Below the pieces are notes generated by a model. It saw only the letters and a program-made list of their open reading frames with translations. It did not search any database and was not told where the DNA came from. A program made the translations under genes and the position numbers. A stretch of DNA of 64,000 nucleotides, taken from Pedobacter zeae (lineage in GTDB: Bacteria > Bacteroidota > Bacteroidia > Sphingobacteriales > Sphingobacteriaceae). This document shows, piece after piece, positions 1 through 8,443 of this stretch (positions are counted from its first letter, which is position 1; each line of letters starts with the position of its first letter). The stretch is taken from the NCBI RefSeq assembly GCF_014196715.1, contig NZ_JACIEF010000002.1, positions 62,001 through 126,000 on the forward strand, in the 5' to 3' direction.

Positions 1-909
1 ATGATCGGAATCTGGCAGAACAAAGAAACAAAGGAACTGCTGGATTGGATCAGGGTATATAATCAAAGCCACAAAAAAAAGGTTTCGGTAAACGGTATAG
101 ACTTCCCGGTTCAAAAGCCTGACGTTGATATGATCACGCTTTTGCTTAAAAAAGCAGGTATGAACAGTTTCCCGAAAGCAGTTGAGCGTTTGAGTGCTGC
201 TGCCAATCTCCAAGATGCGGCCTGGTTTGGCATGAACCAAAAAGATTTTAAGGTAGATTGGAAGTTACTGAACCAATATTGCGGCCAGGCCTATTTCACC
301 GCCGATTCCCTGGAACAGCAAGTTAAAAAAACAGAAATGGAAACAAGCCTCCGGTCTGATCTGCTGTTGGCGATTAGCAATCTTAAACAGGGATTTGAGC
401 CGTTTAAGCCAAAATCCCAATATGTACCGAGAGATAGCATCATGGCCCACAATACCGCTTTGATGATAAAAGGAAAGGAAGATAAAGTGATTATCTGGGC
501 ACACGATGCCCACCTTGGGAAAAAAGAGATATATGATAATTCTGTTGGCGGAACGGGAAAATACCTGCTAAAACTATTTCCCAACAATTATTTCGTTCTG
601 GGTACAGGGACGGCGATCGGTGAATTTGGGGCAACAACCGATGCGCGGGCTGTAAACACCACTGTGATGTTGCCCTATCAACTAGAAGAGCCGATCAAAG
701 GTTCATGGGAGGAATTACTGGGTACATTGACCAAAAAAAACGTCTATTTCTTCACTAAAGCCTTTAACCCCAATAACCTGGTCAAACCACAGCGATTTGT
801 AGGCTATGGTACCAAAAGCAGTGTGAGTTTGTACGATAAGGTGAATTTGGCAGCGTTATATGATGCTTTTCTTTTCATTAAAGAAAGCCATGCACCAACG
901 GCGCTTTGA
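1..909 (+). CDS. Erythromycin esterase family protein, 5' partial
   Basis: C-terminal part of an erythromycin-esterase-like hydrolase. Members hydrolyse the macrolide lactone ring or serve other, mostly unknown, esterase roles. The family signature VIIWAHDAHLGK (around residue 163) and the upstream NGIDFP segment are visible. The protein opens in the middle of the usual fold and family members are usually near 400 residues or more, so the ATG at base 1 is probably internal and the gene continues to the left of the window. The last 300 bp recur as a decayed copy at 10165-10465. Resistance is not implied: many Bacteroidota carry chromosomal paralogues of unknown substrate. The family call is firm, the substrate is not. 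Confidence 0.8.
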   Translation: MIGIWQNKETKELLDWIRVYNQSHKKKVSVNGIDFPVQKPDVDMITLLLKKAGMNSFPKAVERLSAAANLQDAAWFGMNQKDFKVDWKLLNQYCGQAYFTADSLEQQVKKTEMETSLRSDLLLAISNLKQGFEPFKPKSQYVPRDSIMAHNTALMIKGKEDKVIIWAHDAHLGKKEIYDNSVGGTGKYLLKLFPNNYFVLGTGTAIGEFGATTDARAVNTTVMLPYQLEEPIKGSWEELLGTLTKKNVYFFTKAFNPNNLVKPQRFVGYGTKSSVSLYDKVNLAALYDAFLFIKESHAPTAL

Positions 910-941
910 TTTTGGCAGGTAATGTGTGCTTCCAAAACAAA

Positions 942-970
942 AAACCTGAACCCCAAACCAGGTGCTTTTA
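942..970 (-). terminator. Weak intrinsic terminator of the two-component operon
   Basis: On the minus strand ACCTG and CAGGT form a short stem around a 10-nt loop, followed by a T-rich tract. It lies just past the stop of the response regulator gene. The stem is only 5 bp, so the call is tentative. Confidence 0.4.
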
Positions 971-977
971 AGCAGTT

Positions 978-1655
978 TTATTTTAACAAATCTTTATAGG
1001 TTCTTCCAATGGGTAATTGCTTGCCGCCTTTTACCTGAACACTTTGGGCACCTATGGAGACAATATCTTTTTTTCTTACAATATACGATTTGTGAATGCG
1101 GACAAATCCCAGTTCGCCATTTTTGTTCATGAAATCTGAAAGCCGTTGTAATACAAGATACTGCTTAAACCTGGTTACGATTTTAATATATTCACGAAAT
1201 CCTTCGATCCACTGTATATCATCCAATAAAACCCTATTCAATTTGTAGTCAGATTTAAATGTCAGGTAGGATTGTTCTGCTTCAGATGCCGAAAATTTCA
1301 AATAGTCAATAGCCTTTTGAACTGCTTTTTTGAACCGGTCAGGAAAAACAGGTTTAACCAGGTAGTCGATAACGTCCATATCGAAAGCTTTGGCAGCATA
1401 GGTCGGATCAGCAGTAATGAAGATACAGAGTTTACCTTTTGGAACCAATGCCAGGAAGTCTGTTCCGGATAAGCCAGGCATCTCAATATCGAGGATCAAT
1501 AGTTCTACAGATTCCAATAATAGGTCATCCAGGGCTTCTCTGGGATCTAAAAAGGTATCCATGAGTTCAATTTCGGGCATGTCCAAACAATATTTTTTGA
1601 TGAGTTCCAGCGCAGGAGCCTCATCATCAACATAAATGGCCTTTATCGGTTTCAT
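978..1655 (-). CDS. LytTR-family response regulator
   Basis: Cytoplasmic DNA-binding response regulator of 225 aa. An N-terminal receiver domain (about 1-115) carries the acidic pocket VDDE and the phospho-acceptor Asp56 in LDIEMPG, with the conserved Lys of YLVKP near 102. A LytTR DNA-binding domain follows (about 128-225; FVRIHKSYIV is typical). The start overlaps the stop of the kinase gene by 4 bp (ATGA), so the two are translationally coupled. It sits divergent from the dicarboxylate cassette at 2.9-10 kb, which makes that cassette the likeliest target (inference). The family call is firm. Confidence 0.92.
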   Translation of the reverse strand: MKPIKAIYVDDEAPALELIKKYCLDMPEIELMDTFLDPREALDDLLLESVELLILDIEMPGLSGTDFLALVPKGKLCIFITADPTYAAKAFDMDVIDYLVKPVFPDRFKKAVQKAIDYLKFSASEAEQSYLTFKSDYKLNRVLLDDIQWIEGFREYIKIVTRFKQYLVLQRLSDFMNKNGELGFVRIHKSYIVRKKDIVSIGAQSVQVKGGKQLPIGRTYKDLLK

Positions 1656-2740
1656 AAATAGATGTTTAAAATTGCTTTGTATACACTACCATCATTACTG
1701 CTTTCAAATTTATAATTACTTTGATAATGGTTTTCGAGAATATTTTCAAGCACTTTCATGCCTACACCACGATAGGTGGTATCATCGCTGTCGATGATTT
1801 TATTGGAGATTGAATTTTCAATGTAAAATTCCAGCTGAACGTCAGAAATACTCACGGATGCTTTAATTCTGGCCGTCTTGTCGGATCCGATAGCTGCATA
1901 TTTAATGGCATTTTCAAACAGCGTGAGATAAATCGTTGGTGGGATTTCAACAATTTCAAATAGATTATTATCCGGGAAAGATAGAACGATATCTAATTCG
2001 GAGCCATGTTTTAGTTGATAGAGGCTATTTAAGGCGATAATCATTTGCAATTCCCGCTCTACCGGTATGGTGTTTTTAGAAATTTCGTAAGTCGTATACT
2101 GCATCAATAGGCTTAACTGCTTAATTAAATTGGCCGAGCTTCCATCTGTAGCATAACTGTGCGAATAGATATTATTCAGGGTATTAAACAAAAAGTGAGG
2201 ATTTATTTTTGATTTTAGCAGTTCGAGATCTGCTTCTTTTTTTCTCAGGCTGAGTTCTGCAAGTTCACGCTCCGCAATTAGTTTGTATTTTGAAATGCCC
2301 TGAATGGAGGGAACTAAAATGATGATGATCTGCATCAGGTAAATCATAAAGAGATAACCACCATTAATCTCCGCCCCGAAAAGTTGAGGCTCAATGAGTA
2401 TCCTCACCAAACTCGAAATTACAAAAATAGCCGCAATATAGCGTACATATTCCCCATAGCGCTTCGTCTGGTAATACGCTGGTACCAAAACGCTAAAGCA
2501 TAATAAATAAACAGGGATGTTAATGCAAAGCATAAATAACAACCGCAGTGCTGCCTCTTTTAAGTCCCAAAAGTTCAGATAAATGTAACCGCTTACCGAT
2601 AAGAATACCAGCCAGAAGACAATGTGCTGAATGATAATTAATCCGGGCCAACGGCCATTGACTAAGAAATGCATCACTTTTTTATCAAAAGAGAGCCTAA
2701 GCACCAAAATCAGGAGTATCAGGTTAACCAGCAGATTCAT
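1652..2740 (-). CDS. LytS-like sensor histidine kinase (His_kinase family)
   Basis: Inner-membrane kinase of 362 aa. Several hydrophobic segments fill residues 1-150, followed by a coiled linker and the His_kinase block INPHFLFNTLNNI with the phospho-acceptor His182. A degenerate HATPase_c domain is C-terminal (N-box LFENAIKYA, then RGVGMKVLENIL). There is no periplasmic sensor domain, so the membrane bundle itself probably senses the signal. It is cotranscribed with and overlaps the LytTR regulator. Divergence from the porin and transporter genes suggests control of C4-dicarboxylate uptake, an inference from position. Confidence 0.9.
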   Translation of the reverse strand: MNLLVNLILLILVLRLSFDKKVMHFLVNGRWPGLIIIQHIVFWLVFLSVSGYIYLNFWDLKEAALRLLFMLCINIPVYLLCFSVLVPAYYQTKRYGEYVRYIAAIFVISSLVRILIEPQLFGAEINGGYLFMIYLMQIIIILVPSIQGISKYKLIAERELAELSLRKKEADLELLKSKINPHFLFNTLNNIYSHSYATDGSSANLIKQLSLLMQYTTYEISKNTIPVERELQMIIALNSLYQLKHGSELDIVLSFPDNNLFEIVEIPPTIYLTLFENAIKYAAIGSDKTARIKASVSISDVQLEFYIENSISNKIIDSDDTTYRGVGMKVLENILENHYQSNYKFESSNDGSVYKAILNIYL

Positions 2741-2942
2741 TTATAAGGGGCTTGAGTTGTTGTTTGTTAATAATTCGTGTAGTTTATTGATATAAATCTT
2801 CTTAAGCTTAAGATAGGTGCATATTTATTAACCCGTTACAATTATTCGTACCGGAATTAACCAAATATAGACAACGGATTAACATCCGCCTAGTTGAGAT
2901 TAAATGAAGGCTAATATCCCTATTTTTTTTATAAACGACGGC

Positions 2943-4256
2943 ATGAGCCTATCATTTATCAGGTGCTCATTAGTCATTTTCCTTTTTGTGGGGAGCTGGT
3001 TAACCGTAAATGCCCAGGAAAAAAAAGCCAATAAGCCACTAAAGTATTACTTGAACGATGATAAAACACATTTTATCGCATTTTCAGGTTATGCGCAGAT
3101 TTGGGCAAGATATACCGAGCTGAATCCTGGCAGTAAGGTAAATGAAAGTGCCGTAAAATCAACCGCTGATATTTCTTTAAGAAGGCTTCGCATGAAAATG
3201 GTGATCGCGCCAACGGATCGGCTCACCATGGTTTTTCAGGGAGGAACAACCAACCTGACCTATCTTTCTGATCAAGAAAGTGCTTTTGAATTACTTGATG
3301 CCTATGGCGAATATAAACTGAGCAACAAATTTACTTTAGGGGCAGGCAGGTCTAACTGGAAAGGGCTTACCCGCTTTGCTTCCGGTCCAACGGCTACTTT
3401 ATTGTATGATGTACCTTTTATCATGCTGGGTAATGTAAACAGAACAGATCTTACCCTCAGGAACCTGAATGTTTTTTTTAAAGGCCAGCTGGGAAAGTTA
3501 GACTACCGGTTTATCGTCGCTAAAACTTACGTACCCCAAACCGGGAAGCCTTTGCCAGACATTTCTACCTTTAATAACCTGGAGGTTAATCCCAACTTTT
3601 CATCGTATTTCAAATGGCAGTTTTTTGAAAAGGAAAACAGTACGCCTACATCGCCGGGAAGCTATTTAGGTAAAAAAAAGGTATTGAGCCTTGGCGTAGG
3701 GATGGAATATCAGAAAGACCTGCTCTGGAGCCTGAAATCCGGAGATACCCTGCTAAATGATATGAAACTGTTCTGCGCAGACATTTTCTTCGATACCCCG
3801 GTTAACCTGAGCAGGGGAACATCATTTAATTTTTATTCAGCAGCATTTCTTCATGATTATGGACCGGGCTACATCAGAAACCTGGGAATAAACAATATTG
3901 CAAACGGAACGGATAGTAAACAGGCGGCCTTCAACGGGGCTGGCAATAGTTATCCGGTTGTAGGCACCGGGCATAGCTTTTACCTGCAATCTGGTGTCAC
4001 CCTCCCTTATTTCAATCAGCAAAAGAAAAGCCTGAGGCTGATGCCTGCTTTCGGTATTCAATATTCCAGGTTTGAACGTCTCGCCGACCCTATGATCAGT
4101 TACGATTTAGGACTTACCTTATTATTAAAAGACCATGCATCGAAACTTGTTTTTAATGCTCAAAGCAGGCCCATATATACCGATCAGGGTAATGGGCTAA
4201 AAGTATCTGACCGGAAAATGATGTTCGTTTTAATGTACCATATCAATATAGACTAA
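2943..4256 (+). CDS. Outer-membrane porin (phosphate-selective porin O/P-like)
   Basis: Predicted beta-barrel outer-membrane protein, first gene of the dicarboxylate cassette. A clean signal peptide starts at the ATG at 2943 and ends ...TVNAQ. An upstream ATG at 2904 would add 13 residues before it and is less likely. The mature part shows alternating aromatic and polar strands such as SGYAQIWARY near the N-terminus and a terminal strand ending YHINID. It resembles the porins often found with Bacteroidota carboxylate transporters. The likely role is letting malate, fumarate or succinate cross the outer membrane for the DAACS permeases downstream. Substrate is inferred from context only. Confidence 0.78.
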   Translation: MSLSFIRCSLVIFLFVGSWLTVNAQEKKANKPLKYYLNDDKTHFIAFSGYAQIWARYTELNPGSKVNESAVKSTADISLRRLRMKMVIAPTDRLTMVFQGGTTNLTYLSDQESAFELLDAYGEYKLSNKFTLGAGRSNWKGLTRFASGPTATLLYDVPFIMLGNVNRTDLTLRNLNVFFKGQLGKLDYRFIVAKTYVPQTGKPLPDISTFNNLEVNPNFSSYFKWQFFEKENSTPTSPGSYLGKKKVLSLGVGMEYQKDLLWSLKSGDTLLNDMKLFCADIFFDTPVNLSRGTSFNFYSAAFLHDYGPGYIRNLGINNIANGTDSKQAAFNGAGNSYPVVGTGHSFYLQSGVTLPYFNQQKKSLRLMPAFGIQYSRFERLADPMISYDLGLTLLLKDHASKLVFNAQSRPIYTDQGNGLKVSDRKMMFVLMYHINID

Positions 4257-4268
4257 TAAAAAAGAGCC

Positions 4269-5573
4269 ATGTTAATCGAAAAATTACCTCAAACATTAGA
4301 TCAGCAAACCCAGGCGACCCGTCGCATTTGGATGCGAATTGCAACCAACCTTACTTTTTGGGTGCTCATTGCCATTATTGCTGGCGTTCTATTGGGCAGT
4401 ATTGCCCCCGCAATTGCTGTTAAAATGGAAATTATCGGTAAAACTTTTATCGATATTATTAAACTCTTTATCGCCCCGATTATCTTTCTGACCATTGTTT
4501 TGGGTATAAGTGGTATGGGCGACCTGAAAAAAGTAGGCAGAATAGGCATCAAATCCCTCATTTATTTCGAAGTGGTTTCCACTTTTTCACTCGCCATAGG
4601 CATTGGCATGGCTGTTCTTTTTAAACCGGGTAACATCGATAAAGCCAATTTGCAGATTCAAAATGCCTCGAAGTATACCTCATCACCGGAAAAAGGTTTT
4701 GACTGGGTACATTTCTTTATGAATAACCTCACCATCCAGGTATTACTGGTTGCCATAATTGTCGGAATCGTCCTTAACTATTCCAAACACCGGAAAAAAG
4801 CAGTTGTTGGCTTAGAATATTTATCTAAAAAAGTCTTTTTGGGCTTAAAATATGTCATGTATCTCGCACCGCTTGGTGCTTTCGGTGGGATGGCTTATAC
4901 CATTGGCAAATTCGGACTTCATACCCTCATCCCCCTGGCTAAGCTCATGGGAACGGTTTATCTAACCATGGGGCTGTTCATATTTATAGTTCTGGGTGGT
5001 ATTATGAGATACTACAAAATGAGTATCTGGAAATTTATCAAATACATTAAGGAAGAGTTATTGCTGGTATTGGGTACATCTTCTTCCGAATCGGCATTGC
5101 CTTCGATTATGCAGAAACTCGAAAAGATGGGCTGCAGCAAATCTGTTGTTGGGTTGGTTATTCCAACGGGCTATTCTTTTAATCTGGATGGTACTTCAAT
5201 CTACCTTTCTATGTCCATCATATTCCTTGCCCAGCTTTACGGGGTCCACCTATCGATATGGGAGATGTTAAGTATCATCGGGATCCTGATGGTCACTTCC
5301 AAAGGTGCAGCTGGGGTAACAGGTAGTGGCTTTATTGTTTTAGCCTCAACACTTGCAGCTATCCATAAGATTCCGATAGAAGGACTGGCCTTTCTTTTAG
5401 GGGTAGATAAATTTATGAGTGAAGCACGTGCATTAACAAACATTATTGGTAATGGGGTGGCTACAATCGTAGTTGCGCAAAGCGAGCGGGAGTTTCATCC
5501 GCAAAAAGAAAGTGATGTGCGATCAGATGTAAATCAGAAAAATAGTGTCATAAAAAAAGAATTGGTATACTAA
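4269..5573 (+). CDS. Dicarboxylate/amino acid:cation symporter (DAACS family)
   Basis: Inner-membrane secondary transporter of 434 aa in the DctA/GltP fold. Visible signatures are the serine-rich hairpin LGTSSSESALP, the TM7 motif NLDGT, and the TM8 block DKFMSEARALTN with the Arg and Asn used for substrate and sodium binding. It lies 12 bp after the porin and 11 bp before pckA, so it is part of one operon. The likely substrate is a C4-dicarboxylate, because oxidoreductase and PEP carboxykinase genes follow. Glutamate or aspartate cannot be excluded. Confidence 0.9.
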   Translation: MLIEKLPQTLDQQTQATRRIWMRIATNLTFWVLIAIIAGVLLGSIAPAIAVKMEIIGKTFIDIIKLFIAPIIFLTIVLGISGMGDLKKVGRIGIKSLIYFEVVSTFSLAIGIGMAVLFKPGNIDKANLQIQNASKYTSSPEKGFDWVHFFMNNLTIQVLLVAIIVGIVLNYSKHRKKAVVGLEYLSKKVFLGLKYVMYLAPLGAFGGMAYTIGKFGLHTLIPLAKLMGTVYLTMGLFIFIVLGGIMRYYKMSIWKFIKYIKEELLLVLGTSSSESALPSIMQKLEKMGCSKSVVGLVIPTGYSFNLDGTSIYLSMSIIFLAQLYGVHLSIWEMLSIIGILMVTSKGAAGVTGSGFIVLASTLAAIHKIPIEGLAFLLGVDKFMSEARALTNIIGNGVATIVVAQSEREFHPQKESDVRSDVNQKNSVIKKELVY

Positions 5574-5584
5574 AATCAGATCAA

Positions 5585-7177
5585 ATGAATACAGCAGAAA
5601 CATTTCATGAATTAGGATTCAGGCTTTATGGTAAGTATGTTCATTACCAATTAGAAGCCGCGCAACTCGTCAGGCAGACATTAGAAAGGGGCCAGGGGAT
5701 TTTGAATCATACGGGAGCGCTGTGTGTGGATACCGGAAGTTTTACCGGCCGATCACCAAAAGATAAATTTACCGTAATCGACGAAACGACCAGCGATACC
5801 ATTGACTGGGGGGAGGTAAACCGACCGATCTCGAAGGCTCATTTCGATATTTTGTATAAAAAAATGAGAAGCTACCTTGCTGAACGTGAAGTTTGGGTGA
5901 GAGATGTTCATGCCTGCGCAGATGCAAGGTTTGGATTAACCATCCGTGTGGTTAATGAAACGCCATGGGCAAATCTATTTTGCCATAACCTTTTTCTTAG
6001 GTCCGATGCACACCATGTGCTCAGCCCCGATGCGGAATGGCTTATTTTGCAGGCCCCAGGTTTCTCAGCCGACCCACAGACCGATGGGACCCTCCAAAAG
6101 AATTTTACGGTAGTTAATTTCAGTCGCAAGACCATTTTAATTGGCGGAACGGCCTATACCGGCGAAATGAAGAAAGGGATTTTTAGTGTATTAAACTATG
6201 TTTTGCCGTTACAGCATAATGTTTTAAGTATGCACTGTTCGGCCAATGAAGGTAAGGATGGTAAAGTGGCGCTGTTTTTTGGCCTTTCAGGCACAGGGAA
6301 AACAACCCTGAGTGCAGATCCCAACCGTTCATTAATAGGTGATGATGAACACGGCTGGTCTGATGACGGTGTGTTTAATTTTGAAGGAGGGTGTTACGCG
6401 AAAGCGGTAAATCTCGACCCTCAGAAAGAGCCTGAAATTTTCGGAGCCATCAAACCCGGGGCACTACTGGAGAACGTAGTTATAGATGGTAATGGACGCG
6501 TAGATTTTTCGGATATTTCCAAAACCGAAAATACAAGAGTAGCCTATCCCATTCAGTTTATCAAAAATGCTAAAGAACCATCATCAGGGGGTATACCAAA
6601 AAATATATTCTTCCTCACCTGTGATGCCTTTGGAATACTCCCGCCAATAAGTAAGCTCGACAAGGGGCAGGCCATGTATCACTTTATTTCTGGTTATACC
6701 GCAAAGGTGGCAGGTACAGAAATGGGGGTGTCAGAACCGCAGTCGACCTTTTCTGCATGTTTCGGAAGGGTGTTTTTGCCCCTTCATCCTTTAAAATATG
6801 CCGAGCTGTTAGGCGAAAAATTGGATGCAAACCCCGAAATTAAGGTGTGGCTGGTCAATACCGGATGGATTGGTGGCCCTTATGGAATAGGAAACCGGAT
6901 CAGTCTAAAATATACACGGGCACTTATTACCGCAGCCATGAACGGTAAATTAGACGATGTTACATTTTTGAACCACCCGGTATTTAAGGTTTCGGTACCG
7001 CAGCATTGTGAGGGCGTGCCAGCAGAAATCCTGAATCCGCGGGATTTATGGGAGGATGTTCAGCAATATGATCGCAAAGCAGCCGAACTGGCTGTGCTTT
7101 TTGAACAACATTTCTCTAAATACATTGCCCATGCAAGTGAGATTATTAAGAATGCTGCCCCTGTATTGTTAGATTAA
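5585..7177 (+). CDS. pckA: Phosphoenolpyruvate carboxykinase (ATP)
   Basis: Converts oxaloacetate plus ATP to PEP, CO2 and ADP, the entry step of gluconeogenesis from C4 acids. Length (530 aa) is normal for the ATP-dependent enzyme. Visible motifs are GRSPKDKF near residue 53, the P-loop GLSGTGKTTLSAD, the metal/ATP site IGDDEHGW and the EGGCYAK block. It is embedded between two DAACS permease genes, which ties it to growth on imported malate, fumarate or succinate. Whether another pckA copy exists in the genome cannot be judged from this window. Confidence 0.96.
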   Translation: MNTAETFHELGFRLYGKYVHYQLEAAQLVRQTLERGQGILNHTGALCVDTGSFTGRSPKDKFTVIDETTSDTIDWGEVNRPISKAHFDILYKKMRSYLAEREVWVRDVHACADARFGLTIRVVNETPWANLFCHNLFLRSDAHHVLSPDAEWLILQAPGFSADPQTDGTLQKNFTVVNFSRKTILIGGTAYTGEMKKGIFSVLNYVLPLQHNVLSMHCSANEGKDGKVALFFGLSGTGKTTLSADPNRSLIGDDEHGWSDDGVFNFEGGCYAKAVNLDPQKEPEIFGAIKPGALLENVVIDGNGRVDFSDISKTENTRVAYPIQFIKNAKEPSSGGIPKNIFFLTCDAFGILPPISKLDKGQAMYHFISGYTAKVAGTEMGVSEPQSTFSACFGRVFLPLHPLKYAELLGEKLDANPEIKVWLVNTGWIGGPYGIGNRISLKYTRALITAAMNGKLDDVTFLNHPVFKVSVPQHCEGVPAEILNPRDLWEDVQQYDRKAAELAVLFEQHFSKYIAHASEIIKNAAPVLLD

Positions 7178-7185
7178 CAGGCAGA

Positions 7186-8412
7186 TTGATTATATTCATA
7201 GATAAGAAAATTAATACATTCATTTTGAAGCTGATCGGTAAAATAGACCTGGTTGTAGATAAACTCAATCAATATTTGAGCTTACAAATTGTTCTTGCGA
7301 TTGTAGCTGGGGTTTTCTGTGGCATTTTTTATCCAGCTACTGCTGCTAAAATGCAATGGATAGGGAGTGTTTTCGTTTCTGCTATTGAGCCTTTTGTAGC
7401 CCCGGTGATCTTTCTAACCGTTGTAACCCTATTCGGCGGTCTCGACAACCTGAAATCAATTGGGCAAATTATCATAAAAGCCCTCATTTATTTTGTTTTG
7501 ATCAGCACAGGTGCTATCCTTTTCGGTATTGGTATTGCCCTGTTAATCCAGCCAGGAAAGATTAATAAAGCGCTGCTTTCTGAAATTTTACCGGGGCAGT
7601 TAATTACCAGTCAATACCCCCAATGGGTAAATGTTGTACTTCAGAACAGCATGTTAATATTACTGCTTACAGCGGTTATTCTGGGCTTAATCATTAATCA
7701 GTCCGGACTTAAAAGAAAAGCAACTGAATTTTTCGATTTGCTCAGGAAGTTTGTCATGAAATTGCTGCGGTATATTTTTGTGTTTGCACCATTCGTTGCC
7801 TTTAGCGGTATAGCCTATACGGTAGGCCGATACGGAATGGATAGCCTGCTACCCATCGGGAAGATGCTCGCAGGAACATACATCGCTATGTTTCTCTTTG
7901 TTTTCTTAGTTCTGGGGTCCATCTTGCTGGTACTCAGGGTGAACATCGTTAAGTTTATTGCCGCGATCAAAAACGAGCTGTTATATGCATTGGGTACCTC
8001 TTCCTCCAGCTCGGTAATTCCCTTATTAATGGACCGCCTGGAAATTATAGGTTTGAAGCGCGATGTGGTAAGGGTAGTAACCGTTACAGGAAACTCATTA
8101 AACCTTAATGGTACCTGCGTTTACCTGGGTATGTCTGTCATTTTTTTAGCCCAATTATACAATATAAACTTCTCATGGGCCGAACTGTTAAATATAGTAA
8201 TGATCATCCTGCTCACCTCGAAAGGTGCAACCGGTATTCCTGGCACGGGCTTTCTGGCCTTGGTAACCACGGTAAACAGTATTCATCTCATTCCGGTTGA
8301 AGGGCTTGCTGTATTACTTAGCATCGACCGGTTTATGAGTGAAGCCAGGGCAATTACCAACACCATTGGGCATGGTGTGGCGGCGCTCGTTATTTCTAAC
8401 ACCAAAAAATAA
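7186..8412 (+). CDS. Second DAACS-family dicarboxylate:cation symporter
   Basis: Paralogue of the 4269-5573 transporter (408 aa) with the same fold: hairpin LGTSSSSSVIP and TM8 block DRFMSEARAITN. The TM7 motif reads NLNGT, with Asn in place of the usual Asp, a position known in GltPh to help coordinate sodium. This hints at altered coupling. No in-frame ATG precedes the first membrane helix, so translation probably begins at the TTG at 7186, 8 bp after the pckA stop. It is the fourth gene of the cassette. A DAACS permease is certain, substrate and coupling ion are not. Confidence 0.87.
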   Translation: MIIFIDKKINTFILKLIGKIDLVVDKLNQYLSLQIVLAIVAGVFCGIFYPATAAKMQWIGSVFVSAIEPFVAPVIFLTVVTLFGGLDNLKSIGQIIIKALIYFVLISTGAILFGIGIALLIQPGKINKALLSEILPGQLITSQYPQWVNVVLQNSMLILLLTAVILGLIINQSGLKRKATEFFDLLRKFVMKLLRYIFVFAPFVAFSGIAYTVGRYGMDSLLPIGKMLAGTYIAMFLFVFLVLGSILLVLRVNIVKFIAAIKNELLYALGTSSSSSVIPLLMDRLEIIGLKRDVVRVVTVTGNSLNLNGTCVYLGMSVIFLAQLYNINFSWAELLNIVMIILLTSKGATGIPGTGFLALVTTVNSIHLIPVEGLAVLLSIDRFMSEARAITNTIGHGVAALVISNTKK

Positions 8413-8443
8413 AAACATTTAACGTATTAAGATTAATTTTAGC

